DNA of 64,000 nucleotides from an uncultured Bacilli bacterium (lineage in GTDB: Bacteria; Bacillota_I; Bacilli_A; RF39; UBA660): positions 1 through 64,000 of the forward strand of contig CAJTLN010000003.1 in the NCBI GenBank assembly GCA_910577505.1, read 5' to 3'. Under the pieces are notes generated by a model. That model was not told the origin of the DNA. It worked only from the letters and a program-made list of their open reading frames with translations, and ran no database searches. Shown here piece by piece: positions 48,782-57,111 of this stretch; position 1 is the stretch's first letter, and every line of letters starts with the position of its first letter. The position numbers were made by a program, and so were the translations under genes.

Positions 48782-49201
48782 TTACTTTATATCAAAACTT
48801 TCTGTCTTTAAATCACAATAATATCTACCACTTGTAGCAGTAAATTTTAAAACACAATAATCTGGATCGGTAACTCCTTTTTTATAAAACATTGTATCAC
48901 CTGTTTTCCAAATCATATTTTTAGTTTCTTGGTCTGTTAAGACTTCCATTTTACCCTTTAACATAACTCCAACATACTTAACTAACCCTTTATGATAAAA
49001 ATATATACTAGCATTTGAATTATCTTTATATTGTTTTACTCTCATAGATGAAGTATTAGTAGAAAAGTAAAATTCTTTTAGCCCTATTCTTTTTCTAGGT
49101 TTTAGCATTGCTTTCACATTAGGAAAATTTTCATCATCAATAGAACATATAAAACTAACTCTCTGCTTATCAATAAAATCTTCTATTTTCTTTAAGTTCA
49201 T
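48782..49201 (-). CDS. Pyridoxamine 5'-phosphate oxidase-like FMN-binding protein (copy 2)
   Basis: A 139-residue paralogue of the protein at 45496-45915; most positions are identical, including ETKNMIW, DPDYCVLKFTATSGRYYCDLK and the end SFDIK. Both lie in the junction-element array, so a duplication inside the array is likely; the repeats flanking each copy offer a recombination route. Same predicted flavin-binding split barrel. Confidence 0.87.
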   Translation of the reverse strand: MNLKKIEDFIDKQRVSFICSIDDENFPNVKAMLKPRKRIGLKEFYFSTNTSSMRVKQYKDNSNASIYFYHKGLVKYVGVMLKGKMEVLTDQETKNMIWKTGDTMFYKKGVTDPDYCVLKFTATSGRYYCDLKTESFDIK

Positions 49202-49230
49202 TATACTTCAACTCGCTTTCAAATTGTAAT

Positions 49231-49971
49231 TTAGCGAACTAATCTCTTTATTCTCTCAACATAATCATCTGCATGATTTATGCTAATATCCCCATGATAA
49301 TATCCTTGTAGTACATCAAGTTCACTATTTGGTATTAAATTAGCAATTTTAGTTGCCGATTTTTTCATAATAGGTCTTTCTTTGCTTCCTACCAATACAA
49401 GCACTTTTGCTCTAGTATGTGATAAAGTATCTTTTACTTCATAACTAGAATTTGACTTCATAAAAGCAATTAAATTATCTTTTGTAATTTTACAAGTATC
49501 TTCATAATACATATCAAACAAACTGTTTTTAAGTTTTAAACTTTTAAACTGTAGTTTTGAAAACCATTTTTTACTTATTAAACAATATGATAAATTAAAT
49601 GTTGGCTCTATCATTTTATAAGTAAAATTCATAGGAATTGCCAAAGCACTTTCAACAATAGCATATTCACATATATTGGGATTTTTAGATAGTATTTCTA
49701 ACAATATTTGTCCTCCTAATGATAATCCTCCAATTAGTTTTACTTTTCCATTATAATTATCATTTATAAAATTTATTATTTCTAAAGCATTACTTTCAAT
49801 GGAAGTAAAATTTGTATCACTATTCGAATGTCCGTCTAGTATAGGGATAACTATGTGAAATTCATCTTCAAGCAATCCTATTTCATCTATATAATTCCAC
49901 CAAGAAAGACCGCCACCATGCAATAAAATTATAGTATCATTATTCTTTGATCCATATTCTTTATATTCCAT
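49231..49971 (-). CDS. Alpha/beta hydrolase
   Basis: A 246-residue soluble esterase/lipase-type hydrolase. Oxyanion region LLHGGGLSWWNYID (about 17-30), nucleophile elbow LIGGLSLGGQIL (Ser about 85), an acid in VLVGSKERP (about 195) and a His in QGYYHGDISINHAD (about 223). No lid domain of a known type beyond a short helical cap (about 115-170). Substrate unknown. It lies between two junction elements. Confidence 0.85.
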   Translation of the reverse strand: MEYKEYGSKNNDTIILLHGGGLSWWNYIDEIGLLEDEFHIVIPILDGHSNSDTNFTSIESNALEIINFINDNYNGKVKLIGGLSLGGQILLEILSKNPNICEYAIVESALAIPMNFTYKMIEPTFNLSYCLISKKWFSKLQFKSLKLKNSLFDMYYEDTCKITKDNLIAFMKSNSSYEVKDTLSHTRAKVLVLVGSKERPIMKKSATKIANLIPNSELDVLQGYYHGDISINHADDYVERIKRLVR

Positions 49972-49992
49972 CTTACACCTCTAGATTGTAAT

Positions 49993-50238
49993 TTAGTGAA
50001 TAGTATGTGCTGTAATAATCGTATAACTGTATGAGTTAATAGTTATCTTTATATTATCAATTTCACAATACCAATTCTTGCCTTGTTTATATATATTACA
50101 TTTTTTATCTAAAACTTTATTTTTGCAATAATCAACTACATCATTTGTATCTAGTTTAAGATTTTTCTTAATTCTATCTATACCCATTTTTGTAGTATGA
50201 ACTTTATCTATATTTAATAACAATATCTCTTTATTCAT
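49993..50238 (-). CDS. DUF3781 protein (copy 1)
   Basis: An 81-residue protein with the DUF3781 signature: LLLNIDKVHTTKMGIDRIKKNLKLDTNDVVDYCKNK, GKNWYCEIDNIKITINSYSYTIITAH (in pieces). A paralogue is at 57734-57997. Function unknown; the conserved HTT...RIKKNL and TIITAH motifs suggest a small enzyme or nucleic-acid binder. It is inside the junction-element array. Confidence 0.85.
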   Translation of the reverse strand: MNKEILLLNIDKVHTTKMGIDRIKKNLKLDTNDVVDYCKNKVLDKKCNIYKQGKNWYCEIDNIKITINSYSYTIITAHTIH

Positions 50239-50268
50239 AAACTATCAACTCCATAAATTGTAATTTAT

Positions 50269-51249
50269 CTAATTCATAAATGGCTCAATATATTTTTGTA
50301 TAAAATCTACTCTATCAAATATAGTTGGTTTAAAATATCCTGTAATTCCACAAACAAAATTATTAGATTTATTGATATAAATTACATTACCACTATTTCC
50401 GATTGCCGAATATATTCCTTTTTTAGAATCTATTATCCACCATAATAATCCGTAACTCATATTTCTAAATTGTTCACCTGTTTTATGTGTTACTTCCATC
50501 ATTTCTTTTATCCATTTTTCTGATACAATTTGTTTATCATTGTAATTACCATTATTTAAACATAATAGTCCTATCTTTGCCAAATCAATTGCAGACATAC
50601 ATAAACCATAGCCAGCAGTACCTACTCCTTGTGGATCTCCAAACCAAATATGGTCTTTTGGTGTTTTTGACATAGTAAATTCTTTATGTTCTTCTGCTGT
50701 ATCTGCTAAATAGTGTTTATGTTTTGTTATTCCTAATGGTTCAAATAAATAAATATTTGCAAATTTTACTGGTGTCATATTGCTTACTTTAGCAATAAGT
50801 CCTGTTAAAACATGAAGGCATACTGTATTATATTTAAATTCATTCGTTATTCCTTTTCTACCACCTATAAAATCTAATGAAGCACTTGTCCAATCATCAC
50901 TTGAACAGACTTTAACCCAAGGATCATATTTACACTTTAAAGGAGTTTTCATTGTCATTAAGTGTTTTATCGTAATCTCATATATTGTTTTTTCTCCTCT
51001 TTTAACTTTGTAGTCTGGAAAATAATCTAGTATTTTATCATCTATACTTTTAATTAACCCTTTATCTACACAAATTCCAATAAGTAACGAAACGATACTT
51101 TTTGTAGCAGACATTATATGAACAGCATCATTTTCTTTATAATTGTTCCAAACATCAGAATATATTTTTTTATTATCTTTATAACAAACTATCTGACAAA
51201 TATTTGGTTGTTGCTCTTCTACAATATTATGCAATTCTTCCTTATCCAT
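50269..51249 (-). CDS. Serine hydrolase of the beta-lactamase/transpeptidase fold
   Basis: A 326-residue class C beta-lactamase-like hydrolase: SxxK motif SATKSIVSLLIG (nucleophile Ser about 48-51), YNTVCLHVL in the place of the YxN motif (about 140), and a C-terminal GNSGNVIYI near 290. No signal peptide, so it is cytosolic; more likely an esterase or D-aminopeptidase than a true beta-lactamase. Start at ATG 51249, 7 nt after GAGGTG; the upstream GTG is not needed. Confidence 0.82.
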   Translation of the reverse strand: MDKEELHNIVEEQQPNICQIVCYKDNKKIYSDVWNNYKENDAVHIMSATKSIVSLLIGICVDKGLIKSIDDKILDYFPDYKVKRGEKTIYEITIKHLMTMKTPLKCKYDPWVKVCSSDDWTSASLDFIGGRKGITNEFKYNTVCLHVLTGLIAKVSNMTPVKFANIYLFEPLGITKHKHYLADTAEEHKEFTMSKTPKDHIWFGDPQGVGTAGYGLCMSAIDLAKIGLLCLNNGNYNDKQIVSEKWIKEMMEVTHKTGEQFRNMSYGLLWWIIDSKKGIYSAIGNSGNVIYINKSNNFVCGITGYFKPTIFDRVDFIQKYIEPFMN

Positions 51250-51312
51250 AAAATTACACCTCACTTACAAATTACTATTTATCGCTTTGTTTATATTAAT
51301 ATTATATCAAAG

Positions 51313-51343
51313 AAAGTGAATCTTCTACAATTAGATTCACTTT
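51313..51343 (-). terminator. Terminator of the Ogt gene
   Basis: AAAGTGAATCT (51313-51323) pairs perfectly with AGATTCACTTT (51333-51343); a C-TTTGATAT tail follows. It marks the left... end of the Ogt unit and the start of the junction-element array. Confidence 0.65.
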
Positions 51344-51372
51344 AAAATACTAGTTCTCTTAGATATGTTATT

Positions 51373-51900
51373 TTACTTTTTAGGTACAAAAAATTTACTC
51401 ATATCATTTTGTTCATGAGTTAGCAAAGCAATTTTATTTTTTAATCCACCACCATACCCTGTTAAGGTACCATTTGAGCCCACTACTCGATGGCAAGGAA
51501 TGATAATACAGATAGGGTTCCATCCTACTGCACCGCCAACTGCTTGGCTAGACATTCTTTCTATTTTGTGTGATTTGGCAATTATTTTTGAAATGTCATT
51601 GTAAGATATTGTATGTCCATAAGGAATGGTATTCATGATATTAGATACTTCTTCTCTAAAAGGAGTACTATTTTTTAGTTTATATTTTGGTATAAAGTCT
51701 GGATTTTTTCCACTAAAATAAATATTCAACCATTTACTTGTTTCTTTAAAAATATCAAGTTCTTGTTCTTTTTGATTATTGTTGTGTTTTAAAGAATCTT
51801 TTGAATTTATAAACCATAAACCAGTTAAGTATTCTCCATCACTTGTCATGATTATATCATCAAAGTTATTTGGTGTTTTATATGTCCATTTATATTCCAT
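51373..51900 (-). CDS. ogt: Methylated-DNA-protein cysteine methyltransferase
   Basis: A 175-residue direct-reversal repair enzyme that takes methyl groups from O6-methylguanine. The C-terminal domain has IPYGHTISYNDISKIIAKSH (about 90-110), SQAVGGAVGWNPICIIIPCHRVVGSNGTLTGYGGGL with the active-site Cys in PCHRVV (about 142-147). The N-terminal domain covers about 1-80. GGAGG lies 5 nt before the ATG at 51900; the ATG four codons upstream overlaps that site. Together with the ATL at 45951 it gives two alkylation-repair genes in 6 kb. Confidence 0.92.
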   Translation of the reverse strand: MEYKWTYKTPNNFDDIIMTSDGEYLTGLWFINSKDSLKHNNNQKEQELDIFKETSKWLNIYFSGKNPDFIPKYKLKNSTPFREEVSNIMNTIPYGHTISYNDISKIIAKSHKIERMSSQAVGGAVGWNPICIIIPCHRVVGSNGTLTGYGGGLKNKIALLTHEQNDMSKFFVPKK

Positions 51901-51962
51901 AAATTCCTCCATATTAGTTAATACTTATTTTATTTGCTTTTTATATTGACATTATATCATAT

Positions 51963-51992
51963 AAAAAGCAAATCATAGATTTGATCTGCTTT
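51963..51992 (-). terminator. Terminator of the ECF sigma operon
   Basis: AAAGCAAATCA (51965-51975) pairs with TGATCTGCTTT (51982-51992) with one mismatch; TTTTTATATG follows on the minus strand. Confidence 0.65.
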
Positions 51993-52009
51993 ATAAATTA
52001 AGTTTACTA

Positions 52010-52672
52010 TTATTTAATGATAGATGTTAAAAGATTAATAAGTTCACTTTCGGTTAGATTATTGGTTTCAATATCAAAGTTGATTCCGTTATAAGTGAAT
52101 GTCGTCATATAAGAAGTATTATATTGATAGATAGTTAATTCTTGATTATTTATTTTTGATGTTTTCCCAAATTCTTCAAAATGATAGTCTCTTAATGGTT
52201 TATTTTTATCAGAGAAAGCTAAAATAATTCTTCTATCATTTGATTCGAACCAGAAATCATAATTATGTAATATATTGTAATCTTTGCTGTCTTTGTCTTT
52301 TCTTGTATATATTGCACTGAATGATTTATCACTTAAGTCTTCGGGAATATTCAAGTTCTTCAGAAAATTAAATGCTGGCATTTCTTGTATTTTTTTATAC
52401 TCAGCATCGATTCTTTTTATATCTGCGTCTGGTTTTGTAAGATTAGTTTTTGAACTATCTATTTTGTTAATATAGATTTCGTAATTGCCTTCTTTATTTA
52501 TTATTACAATACCACAAATAACTAAAATTATACATACTGGTATTAGAGCTAATTTATATACGTTATTTTTTTTCATATTTTTATCTTCTATTTCTTTTAA
52601 TATATTATTAAAAGTCCTTTCTTGATTTATTTTGCTAGAATACATTTTTTTAAATGTTTCTTTGTTAGACAT
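52010..52672 (-). CDS. Membrane anti-sigma-factor-like protein
   Basis: A 220-residue protein with a cytosolic N-terminus (about 1-38, MYSSKINQERTFNNILKEIED), one membrane helix (VYKLALIPVCIILVICGIVII, about 38-60) and an external domain of about 160 residues with DFWFESNDRRIILAFSDKNKPLRDYHFEEFG and a DUF4367-like end (TYNGINFDIETNNLTESELINLLTSI). It starts 2 bp after the ECF sigma gene stop, the usual sigma/anti-sigma arrangement. Signal unknown. Confidence 0.75.
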   Translation of the reverse strand: MSNKETFKKMYSSKINQERTFNNILKEIEDKNMKKNNVYKLALIPVCIILVICGIVIINKEGNYEIYINKIDSSKTNLTKPDADIKRIDAEYKKIQEMPAFNFLKNLNIPEDLSDKSFSAIYTRKDKDSKDYNILHNYDFWFESNDRRIILAFSDKNKPLRDYHFEEFGKTSKINNQELTIYQYNTSYMTTFTYNGINFDIETNNLTESELINLLTSIIK

Positions 52673-52674
52673 AA

Positions 52675-53208
52675 TTAATCACAATCCTTTCTTAAAAATT
52701 TTTGCAATTCTTTTAATGTCCTATATAAACAGTTTTTAGTATATGATTCACTTATATTTAATTCTTTAGATATACTTTTTATTGGAATGTCTAGGACATA
52801 ATATAAATAAAAGATTTTTTGAATTATTAATTTTTTCTTTTTAAGATACTTCCATATTATATCTATATCATTTGAATCTATTATGATTTTTTCAATGTCG
52901 ATATTATTTGGAATAGTATCTATTATATTTGTTTCATCTTTAGAACTAAATAATGGAATTGTTTTAATTCGATATAAAATGTTATAATGTTTTTTTATTT
53001 TATTAGTAGCTATAGATAAAATATAGTTTTGGTAATTGTTTATATCTTTGTGATTATTTAGTAATTTATATATTTCTAAATAAGTTTCTTGAATTATATC
53101 ATTTACATCATCTAAATTTGAACACTTACATATGACATATCTTAGAGTTTTGTTATAAGTTTCATTATATATTTTTTCAAACTGACTAAGGTTTTCTTGA
53201 TCGATCAT
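52675..53208 (-). CDS. ECF-type RNA polymerase sigma factor
   Basis: A 177-residue sigma-70 family protein: region 2 at about 10-75 (KIYNETYNKTLRYVICKC..DDVNDIIQETYLEIYKLL), region 4 at about 115-170 (IQKIFYLYYVLDIPIKSISKELNISESYTKNCLYRTLKELQKFL). No N-terminal extension. It likely drives its own promoter and the downstream anti-sigma gene. RBS GAAGGTG. Confidence 0.87.
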   Translation of the reverse strand: MIDQENLSQFEKIYNETYNKTLRYVICKCSNLDDVNDIIQETYLEIYKLLNNHKDINNYQNYILSIATNKIKKHYNILYRIKTIPLFSSKDETNIIDTIPNNIDIEKIIIDSNDIDIIWKYLKKKKLIIQKIFYLYYVLDIPIKSISKELNISESYTKNCLYRTLKELQKFLRKDCD

Positions 53209-53261
53209 TTTATCACCTTCATTATTATAGTGTATATTTTTTTAAGAAAAGTTTCAAAAAA

Positions 53262-54323
53262 TTATTTTATATCAATATGTAAATTTAGTTCTTCTTCAGT
53301 AGGTAGTACTTCTAAAATATTTTTAGGCAAGTATTTTGATATTTCATAAGAAGATACACCGATTGGATTATTTATCCCTTCTAATGACCATTCTACAGAC
53401 AATTTATCTTTTTCTTTACATAATAGTAACCCTATAGTTTTATTGTCTATTTCTTTTTTTAGAGTTTTATTAATAGCTGTTACATAAAAATTTAATTGAC
53501 CAATATATTCTGATTTAAACTCTGTAGTTTTTAGCTCTACAACAACGTAACATCTTAAATCTAAATGATAAAATAGCAAATCTATGTAATAATCACTATT
53601 TTCAGTACTAATTTTATATTGATTTCCAACAAAGCTAAAACCTTTTCCCAACTCAAGTAAGAAATCTTTAATTTTTTCTAACATTGCGTTTTCTAACTCT
53701 TTTTCTTTATAGTTTGCTTTTAAAGTTAAAAAATCAAAAATATATGGATCTTTAATAGTACTATTAGTTAAATCACTATCATATTCTGGCAATAAATTTT
53801 TAAAATTATTACTACTATTTCCTACCCTTAAATGATACCCACCTTCTATTTGAATAACTAACATATCTTTACTCCAACCATTTTTGATGGTTGCTTCTGC
53901 ATATAGTTTTCTTAATTTGTTATCTTTAAATTTACTCATTAAAACTATATTATGTCTCCATGGCAATTGTGCAACGCAGCGTTGCACAAGTTCGTCATCC
54001 TTATATTCTAAATAAAATTTTTTCATATATTTTAAGTTTCTAACAGAAAATCCTTCCATATTTGGAAATTCGAGTTTTAATTCGCGAGAAATCTCATCAA
54101 TAAACTTATTTCCATATTTATAATTATCATTTAATATTTTTCCAAGTTTAAAATATAAGTTAATTAGACTTCTATTTGTCTCTATAGATACTTTAATCTG
54201 TGTGGTTTTAATCTCCTTTTTGATATTATTTACTATTAGTTTAAAATCATTACTATTTATATCTAACATAATATTGTCATCTTTCTTAATTTTACAAATC
54301 ATTTGAAAATCTTTGTCTGTCAT
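53262..54323 (-). CDS. DUF1016/YhcG-family PD-(D/E)XK nuclease-like protein
   Basis: A 353-residue protein with the N-terminal DUF1016 helical domain (about 20-165: RSLINLYFKLGKILNDN..., SVRNLKYMKKFYLEY, VAQLPWRHNIVLMSKF) and the C-terminal YhcG nuclease domain (about 195-345) with active-site pattern YIDLLFYHLDLRCYVVVELKT (D...ELK). Members cluster with restriction and defence genes. The gene has a 135-nt leader with two hairpins (54342-54411). RBS AGGAGG is strong. It stands alone here. Confidence 0.9.
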   Translation of the reverse strand: MTDKDFQMICKIKKDDNIMLDINSNDFKLIVNNIKKEIKTTQIKVSIETNRSLINLYFKLGKILNDNYKYGNKFIDEISRELKLEFPNMEGFSVRNLKYMKKFYLEYKDDELVQRCVAQLPWRHNIVLMSKFKDNKLRKLYAEATIKNGWSKDMLVIQIEGGYHLRVGNSSNNFKNLLPEYDSDLTNSTIKDPYIFDFLTLKANYKEKELENAMLEKIKDFLLELGKGFSFVGNQYKISTENSDYYIDLLFYHLDLRCYVVVELKTTEFKSEYIGQLNFYVTAINKTLKKEIDNKTIGLLLCKEKDKLSVEWSLEGINNPIGVSSYEISKYLPKNILEVLPTEEELNLHIDIK

Positions 54324-54341
54324 TTTTTACCTCCTATAAAT

Positions 54342-54411
54342 AAAAAAGAGTATACTTGTAAAAAGTATACCCGCATCGTGTTTATTTGCTTCTTGTCTCA
54401 AACAAATAAAC
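54342..54411 (-). promoter_or_regulatory. Structured leader with a terminator before the DUF1016 gene
   Basis: On the minus strand two hairpins precede the ribosome site: GTTTATTTG with CAAATAAAC (54403-54411 with 54380-54388) and then GTATACTT with AAGTATAC (54363-54370 with 54350-54357), the second followed by TCTTTTTTATT and AGGAGG. The second is a good intrinsic terminator placed 15 bp before the ribosome site. No known riboswitch class is recognised. Confidence 0.55.
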
Positions 54412-54466
54412 GTTATCGTCTAAATTTTGCTATATTAACACATGACAAGTTAATTAATACATTTAT

Positions 54467-54496
54467 ATTATACAATGAAGTTTTATGATACTTCAA
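54467..54496 (-). promoter_or_regulatory. Promoter of the DUF1016 leader transcript
   Basis: Minus strand: -35 TTGAAG (54491-54496), 18-bp spacer, -10 TATAAT (54467-54472). Start expected near 54460. Confidence 0.6.
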
Positions 54497-54507
54497 TAAA
54501 ATTATAA

Positions 54508-55350
54508 TTAATTTTTTAGAGTAATGATAACTAGTTCTGGTCGATTATTAATTCTAAAAGGAAGAATACTATTTCCTATTCCACGACTTATTATCATAGT
54601 AGTACTGTCTTTTTTTAATACTCCACTTGTATATTTAGGAAATATTCCTTGATTTGGAGCAATGACTCCTCCTATAAATGGAATTCTTATTTGTCCGCCA
54701 TGAGCATGACCAGTTAAAATTAGGTCTATATTTGATTGAACATAAGTATCAAAAAGTTCTGGACGATGAGATAATAAAATACTATATTTTTCTTTATCAT
54801 ACGAAATGTTTTCAAGATTTGTCCTTGTTATTGTTGAATCATCAATAAATGAATCACGTATTATACTAGGATCATCTATACCTAATAAATTTATCTCTTC
54901 TTCTTTTTCTTTTATGAAAATACTTTTATTTTCTAAAATTGTTACATTATTTGAAATTAAGTTCTCTTTAAGTTTTTCATAGTCTTTAGTACTTACTTCG
55001 TGGTTACCTGTTACATAGTATATTGGAGCAATATTACTTATTTCTTCTATGAAATGTGTTGCAACTTCTATATCCGTTTTCTTTGCATCAATTAAATCTC
55101 CTGTTATAACAATGATATTTGGTTGCTCCTGTTTTAATTTTCTTATTAAGCTATTTGTAAGTCTCTTAGATTTCGTATTATGAAAGTCTGATATTTGAGC
55201 AATTTTATAATCGTTAAATGAAGATGGTATTTTTTCATTTTCTAAGGAATAGTTAGTTACTTCTAGATAATTGTTTTGGTAATACAAGTAAAAGCTAAGT
55301 AATAGTAATAATACAATTATTAGCATTATAACTTTAGTTTTTCTTTTCAT
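54508..55350 (-). CDS. Membrane-anchored metallophosphoesterase (YkuE-like)
   Basis: A 280-residue protein with one N-terminal helix (VIMLIIVLLLLLSFYLYY) and an external calcineurin-like domain: ISDFHNTK (about 55-62), ITGDLIDAK (about 85-93), VTGNHEVS (about 119-126), LLSHRPELF (about 195-203) and LTGHAHGGQIRIPFIGG (about 216-232). YkuE-type enzymes act at the cell surface, in Bacillus exported through Tat; here the anchor looks Sec-like. Start at ATG 55350 after AAAGGA. Confidence 0.88.
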   Translation of the reverse strand: MKRKTKVIMLIIVLLLLLSFYLYYQNNYLEVTNYSLENEKIPSSFNDYKIAQISDFHNTKSKRLTNSLIRKLKQEQPNIIVITGDLIDAKKTDIEVATHFIEEISNIAPIYYVTGNHEVSTKDYEKLKENLISNNVTILENKSIFIKEKEEEINLLGIDDPSIIRDSFIDDSTITRTNLENISYDKEKYSILLSHRPELFDTYVQSNIDLILTGHAHGGQIRIPFIGGVIAPNQGIFPKYTSGVLKKDSTTMIISRGIGNSILPFRINNRPELVIITLKN

Positions 55351-55461
55351 AGCAAATCCTTTCATAAATAAGTAATATCTGCTTGTCTTTTCATAGTTAT
55401 CATTTATTTATTATTGTATCATATTTATACTTTGCAGAATTCTTTTTCATCAATTTCTTAT

Positions 55462-56349
55462 TTAAAATAAAGATATTTGTTCACCTTTTTGCCTCTTATA
55501 TTTGTATGCATTAATTATGTCTTTCATATTATAAAGAAGTCCATATTTTTCACATTCTTCTTTGAATACTTTATATAATTTGTTAGCATTTGGAACGATA
55601 CAATTATATTTATCTCCGTAATATTTGATGTATTTTTCTTTTAGTGTAGGAAAATGTTCATCTAGCTTTTTAAAATAATAATCTCTTTGATTTTCTCTTA
55701 AAGTCATTCCCATAAAGGTATGAATAAATTTAGCTCCATTTAAATGAGCAAGTCTTACTAATTTTTTTATGTCTTCTTCTGAATCTGTTATGAAAGGAAG
55801 AACTGGATTCATTAATATTCCAACAAAGATACCATTATCTGATAAAGTTTTAATAGCTTGTAATCTTTTACTAGATACACAGACATTTGGTTCGATAATT
55901 TTTGATAATTCATCATTTGGAGTAGTAATCGTAAATTTAATAATAACATTATTTTTAGAGTTTATTTCTTTTAGTAAGTCAATGTCTCTTAAGATTAAAT
56001 CACTTTTAGTATCTATAGAAACACCAAAATTATATTTTGATATTAATTTTAAAGCACTTCTTGTTTGTTCATATTCTAATTCTAAAGGATTATAAGTATC
56101 TGACATAGCACCAATTCCTATTATTCCACTATTCTTTTTCTTAGATAGTTCATATTCTAGTAGATATAGAGCATTGTCTTTTCCTCTTACAATATCAAAG
56201 TTTTCTATATGATAGCAGTTACTTCTTGAGTCACAGTAAATACATCTGTGAGGACATCCGCGATATAAATTCATGTTATAATCGATACCAAACCATTCGT
56301 TACCATGCTTTACTTTTGTAAGAATTGTTTTACATTCTATAAATTCCAT
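55462..56349 (-). CDS. SPL-family radical SAM protein
   Basis: A 295-residue enzyme with the radical SAM cluster CPHRCIYCD (CxxxCxxC, about 31-39) in NLYRGCPHRCIYCDSRSNCY, then IGIGAMSDTYNPLELEYEQTRSAL, DTKSDLILRDIDLLKE and IKFTITTPNDELSKIIEPNV, typical of the spore-photoproduct-lyase-like group found also outside spore formers. Possible DNA lesion or metabolic role. It starts 2 bp after the GNAT-YoaP gene and is the last gene of the WYL-controlled operon. Confidence 0.87.
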   Translation of the reverse strand: MEFIECKTILTKVKHGNEWFGIDYNMNLYRGCPHRCIYCDSRSNCYHIENFDIVRGKDNALYLLEYELSKKKNSGIIGIGAMSDTYNPLELEYEQTRSALKLISKYNFGVSIDTKSDLILRDIDLLKEINSKNNVIIKFTITTPNDELSKIIEPNVCVSSKRLQAIKTLSDNGIFVGILMNPVLPFITDSEEDIKKLVRLAHLNGAKFIHTFMGMTLRENQRDYYFKKLDEHFPTLKEKYIKYYGDKYNCIVPNANKLYKVFKEECEKYGLLYNMKDIINAYKYKRQKGEQISLF

Positions 56350-56350
56350 T

Positions 56351-57097
56351 TTATTTTCCTATTAATTTTGATAAAGCTGCAGCGTTAAGAATGGTATTAG
56401 ATACAAATTCACCTTTATAAAAATTTGCCCAGTTATTGAAAACACATGGGACATTTTTAGCTTTTTCTAAAGAATCTATTTTAATAAAATTAATCTTAAA
56501 ATTGTTTTCTTTGGCATACTCAGTTAATTCTTTTACTTCGTATTCAACATAAGGGCATTCATTACTATAATAGATTGAAAAATCTTCATTATCTATTTTC
56601 ATAAGTCGAGCATTAGCGTTAAATATTGGTGTTTTTGAGTTATCAAATTGTAAAGCTAGTAATTCATAATCAGCAATTTCATCAACTACTTTAAAACCGA
56701 AATGTTCATAAAATTTCTTTTCACCAATAAAAGGCTTTTTCTTTTTAGAAGTTAAAGTGCAGATACCACTCATACCTTTTGATTTAGCATTATTAATTGC
56801 ATATTCTAGTAGTTCTTTAGCGATACCATTTCCTTTATAACTTCCAGCTACCCATAAGCAGTAGATATATTCATAATTATCACCATCTATTGGAACCCAT
56901 GCTGTTTTTAGTGGTTCATATTCAATAAATATTTTTCCACGAGCATTTAACTTTCTAAAAACGTGTCCTTGACTCAATTTTTTTTTTAACCATTCTTTTT
57001 TTGCAGCTACTCCTTCTTGATGTTTTTTATCACCTATTGCACAACAGATATGTTCACAATCAATATTTTCTAATGTTAAATTAATATATTCATTCAT
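56351..57097 (-). CDS. GNAT acetyltransferase fused to a YoaP-like domain
   Basis: A 248-residue protein: GNAT domain (about 5-150) with the acetyl-CoA motif VAGSYKGNGIAKELLEYAI and the C-terminal FYEHFGFKVVDE; then a thioredoxin-like YoaP domain (about 165-248) beginning FSIYYSNECPYVEYEVKELTEYA and ending NAAALSKLIGK. The fusion is the standard YoaP architecture. Substrate unknown. Fourth gene of the operon with DUF3781 and the GyrI-like protein. Confidence 0.87.
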   Translation of the reverse strand: MNEYINLTLENIDCEHICCAIGDKKHQEGVAAKKEWLKKKLSQGHVFRKLNARGKIFIEYEPLKTAWVPIDGDNYEYIYCLWVAGSYKGNGIAKELLEYAINNAKSKGMSGICTLTSKKKKPFIGEKKFYEHFGFKVVDEIADYELLALQFDNSKTPIFNANARLMKIDNEDFSIYYSNECPYVEYEVKELTEYAKENNFKINFIKIDSLEKAKNVPCVFNNWANFYKGEFVSNTILNAAALSKLIGK

Positions 57098-57111
57098 TTT
57101 ACTTATTCTTT

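Larger units (their letters stand above)
44896..51280 (-). repeat. Recurrent junction element between small accessory genes
   Basis: A conserved sequence, minus strand AAATTACAATTTGAAAG followed by (C/T)GAG, recurs between stop and start codons of successive genes. Strong copies: 44896-44916, 45926-45946, 47693-47713, 47958-47978, 48757-48777 and 49212-49232. Variants: 45480-45498, 49976-49994, 50249-50266, 51260-51280; a relative lies after the XRE gene at 41305-41330. It starts 0-7 nt after the upstream stop (and supplies that stop in some cases) and its 3' end gives the ribosome site. The core CAAATT-AC-AATTTG is a dyad. One copy (47693-47713) stands after a gene with no gene directly behind it, so it seems tied to gene 3' ends. 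Confidence 0.75.

Noticed and set aside
44896..51280. Reading the junction elements as integron attC sites
   Set aside because: No GTTRRRY core, no imperfect inverted 60-130-bp structure and no integrase gene in the window.
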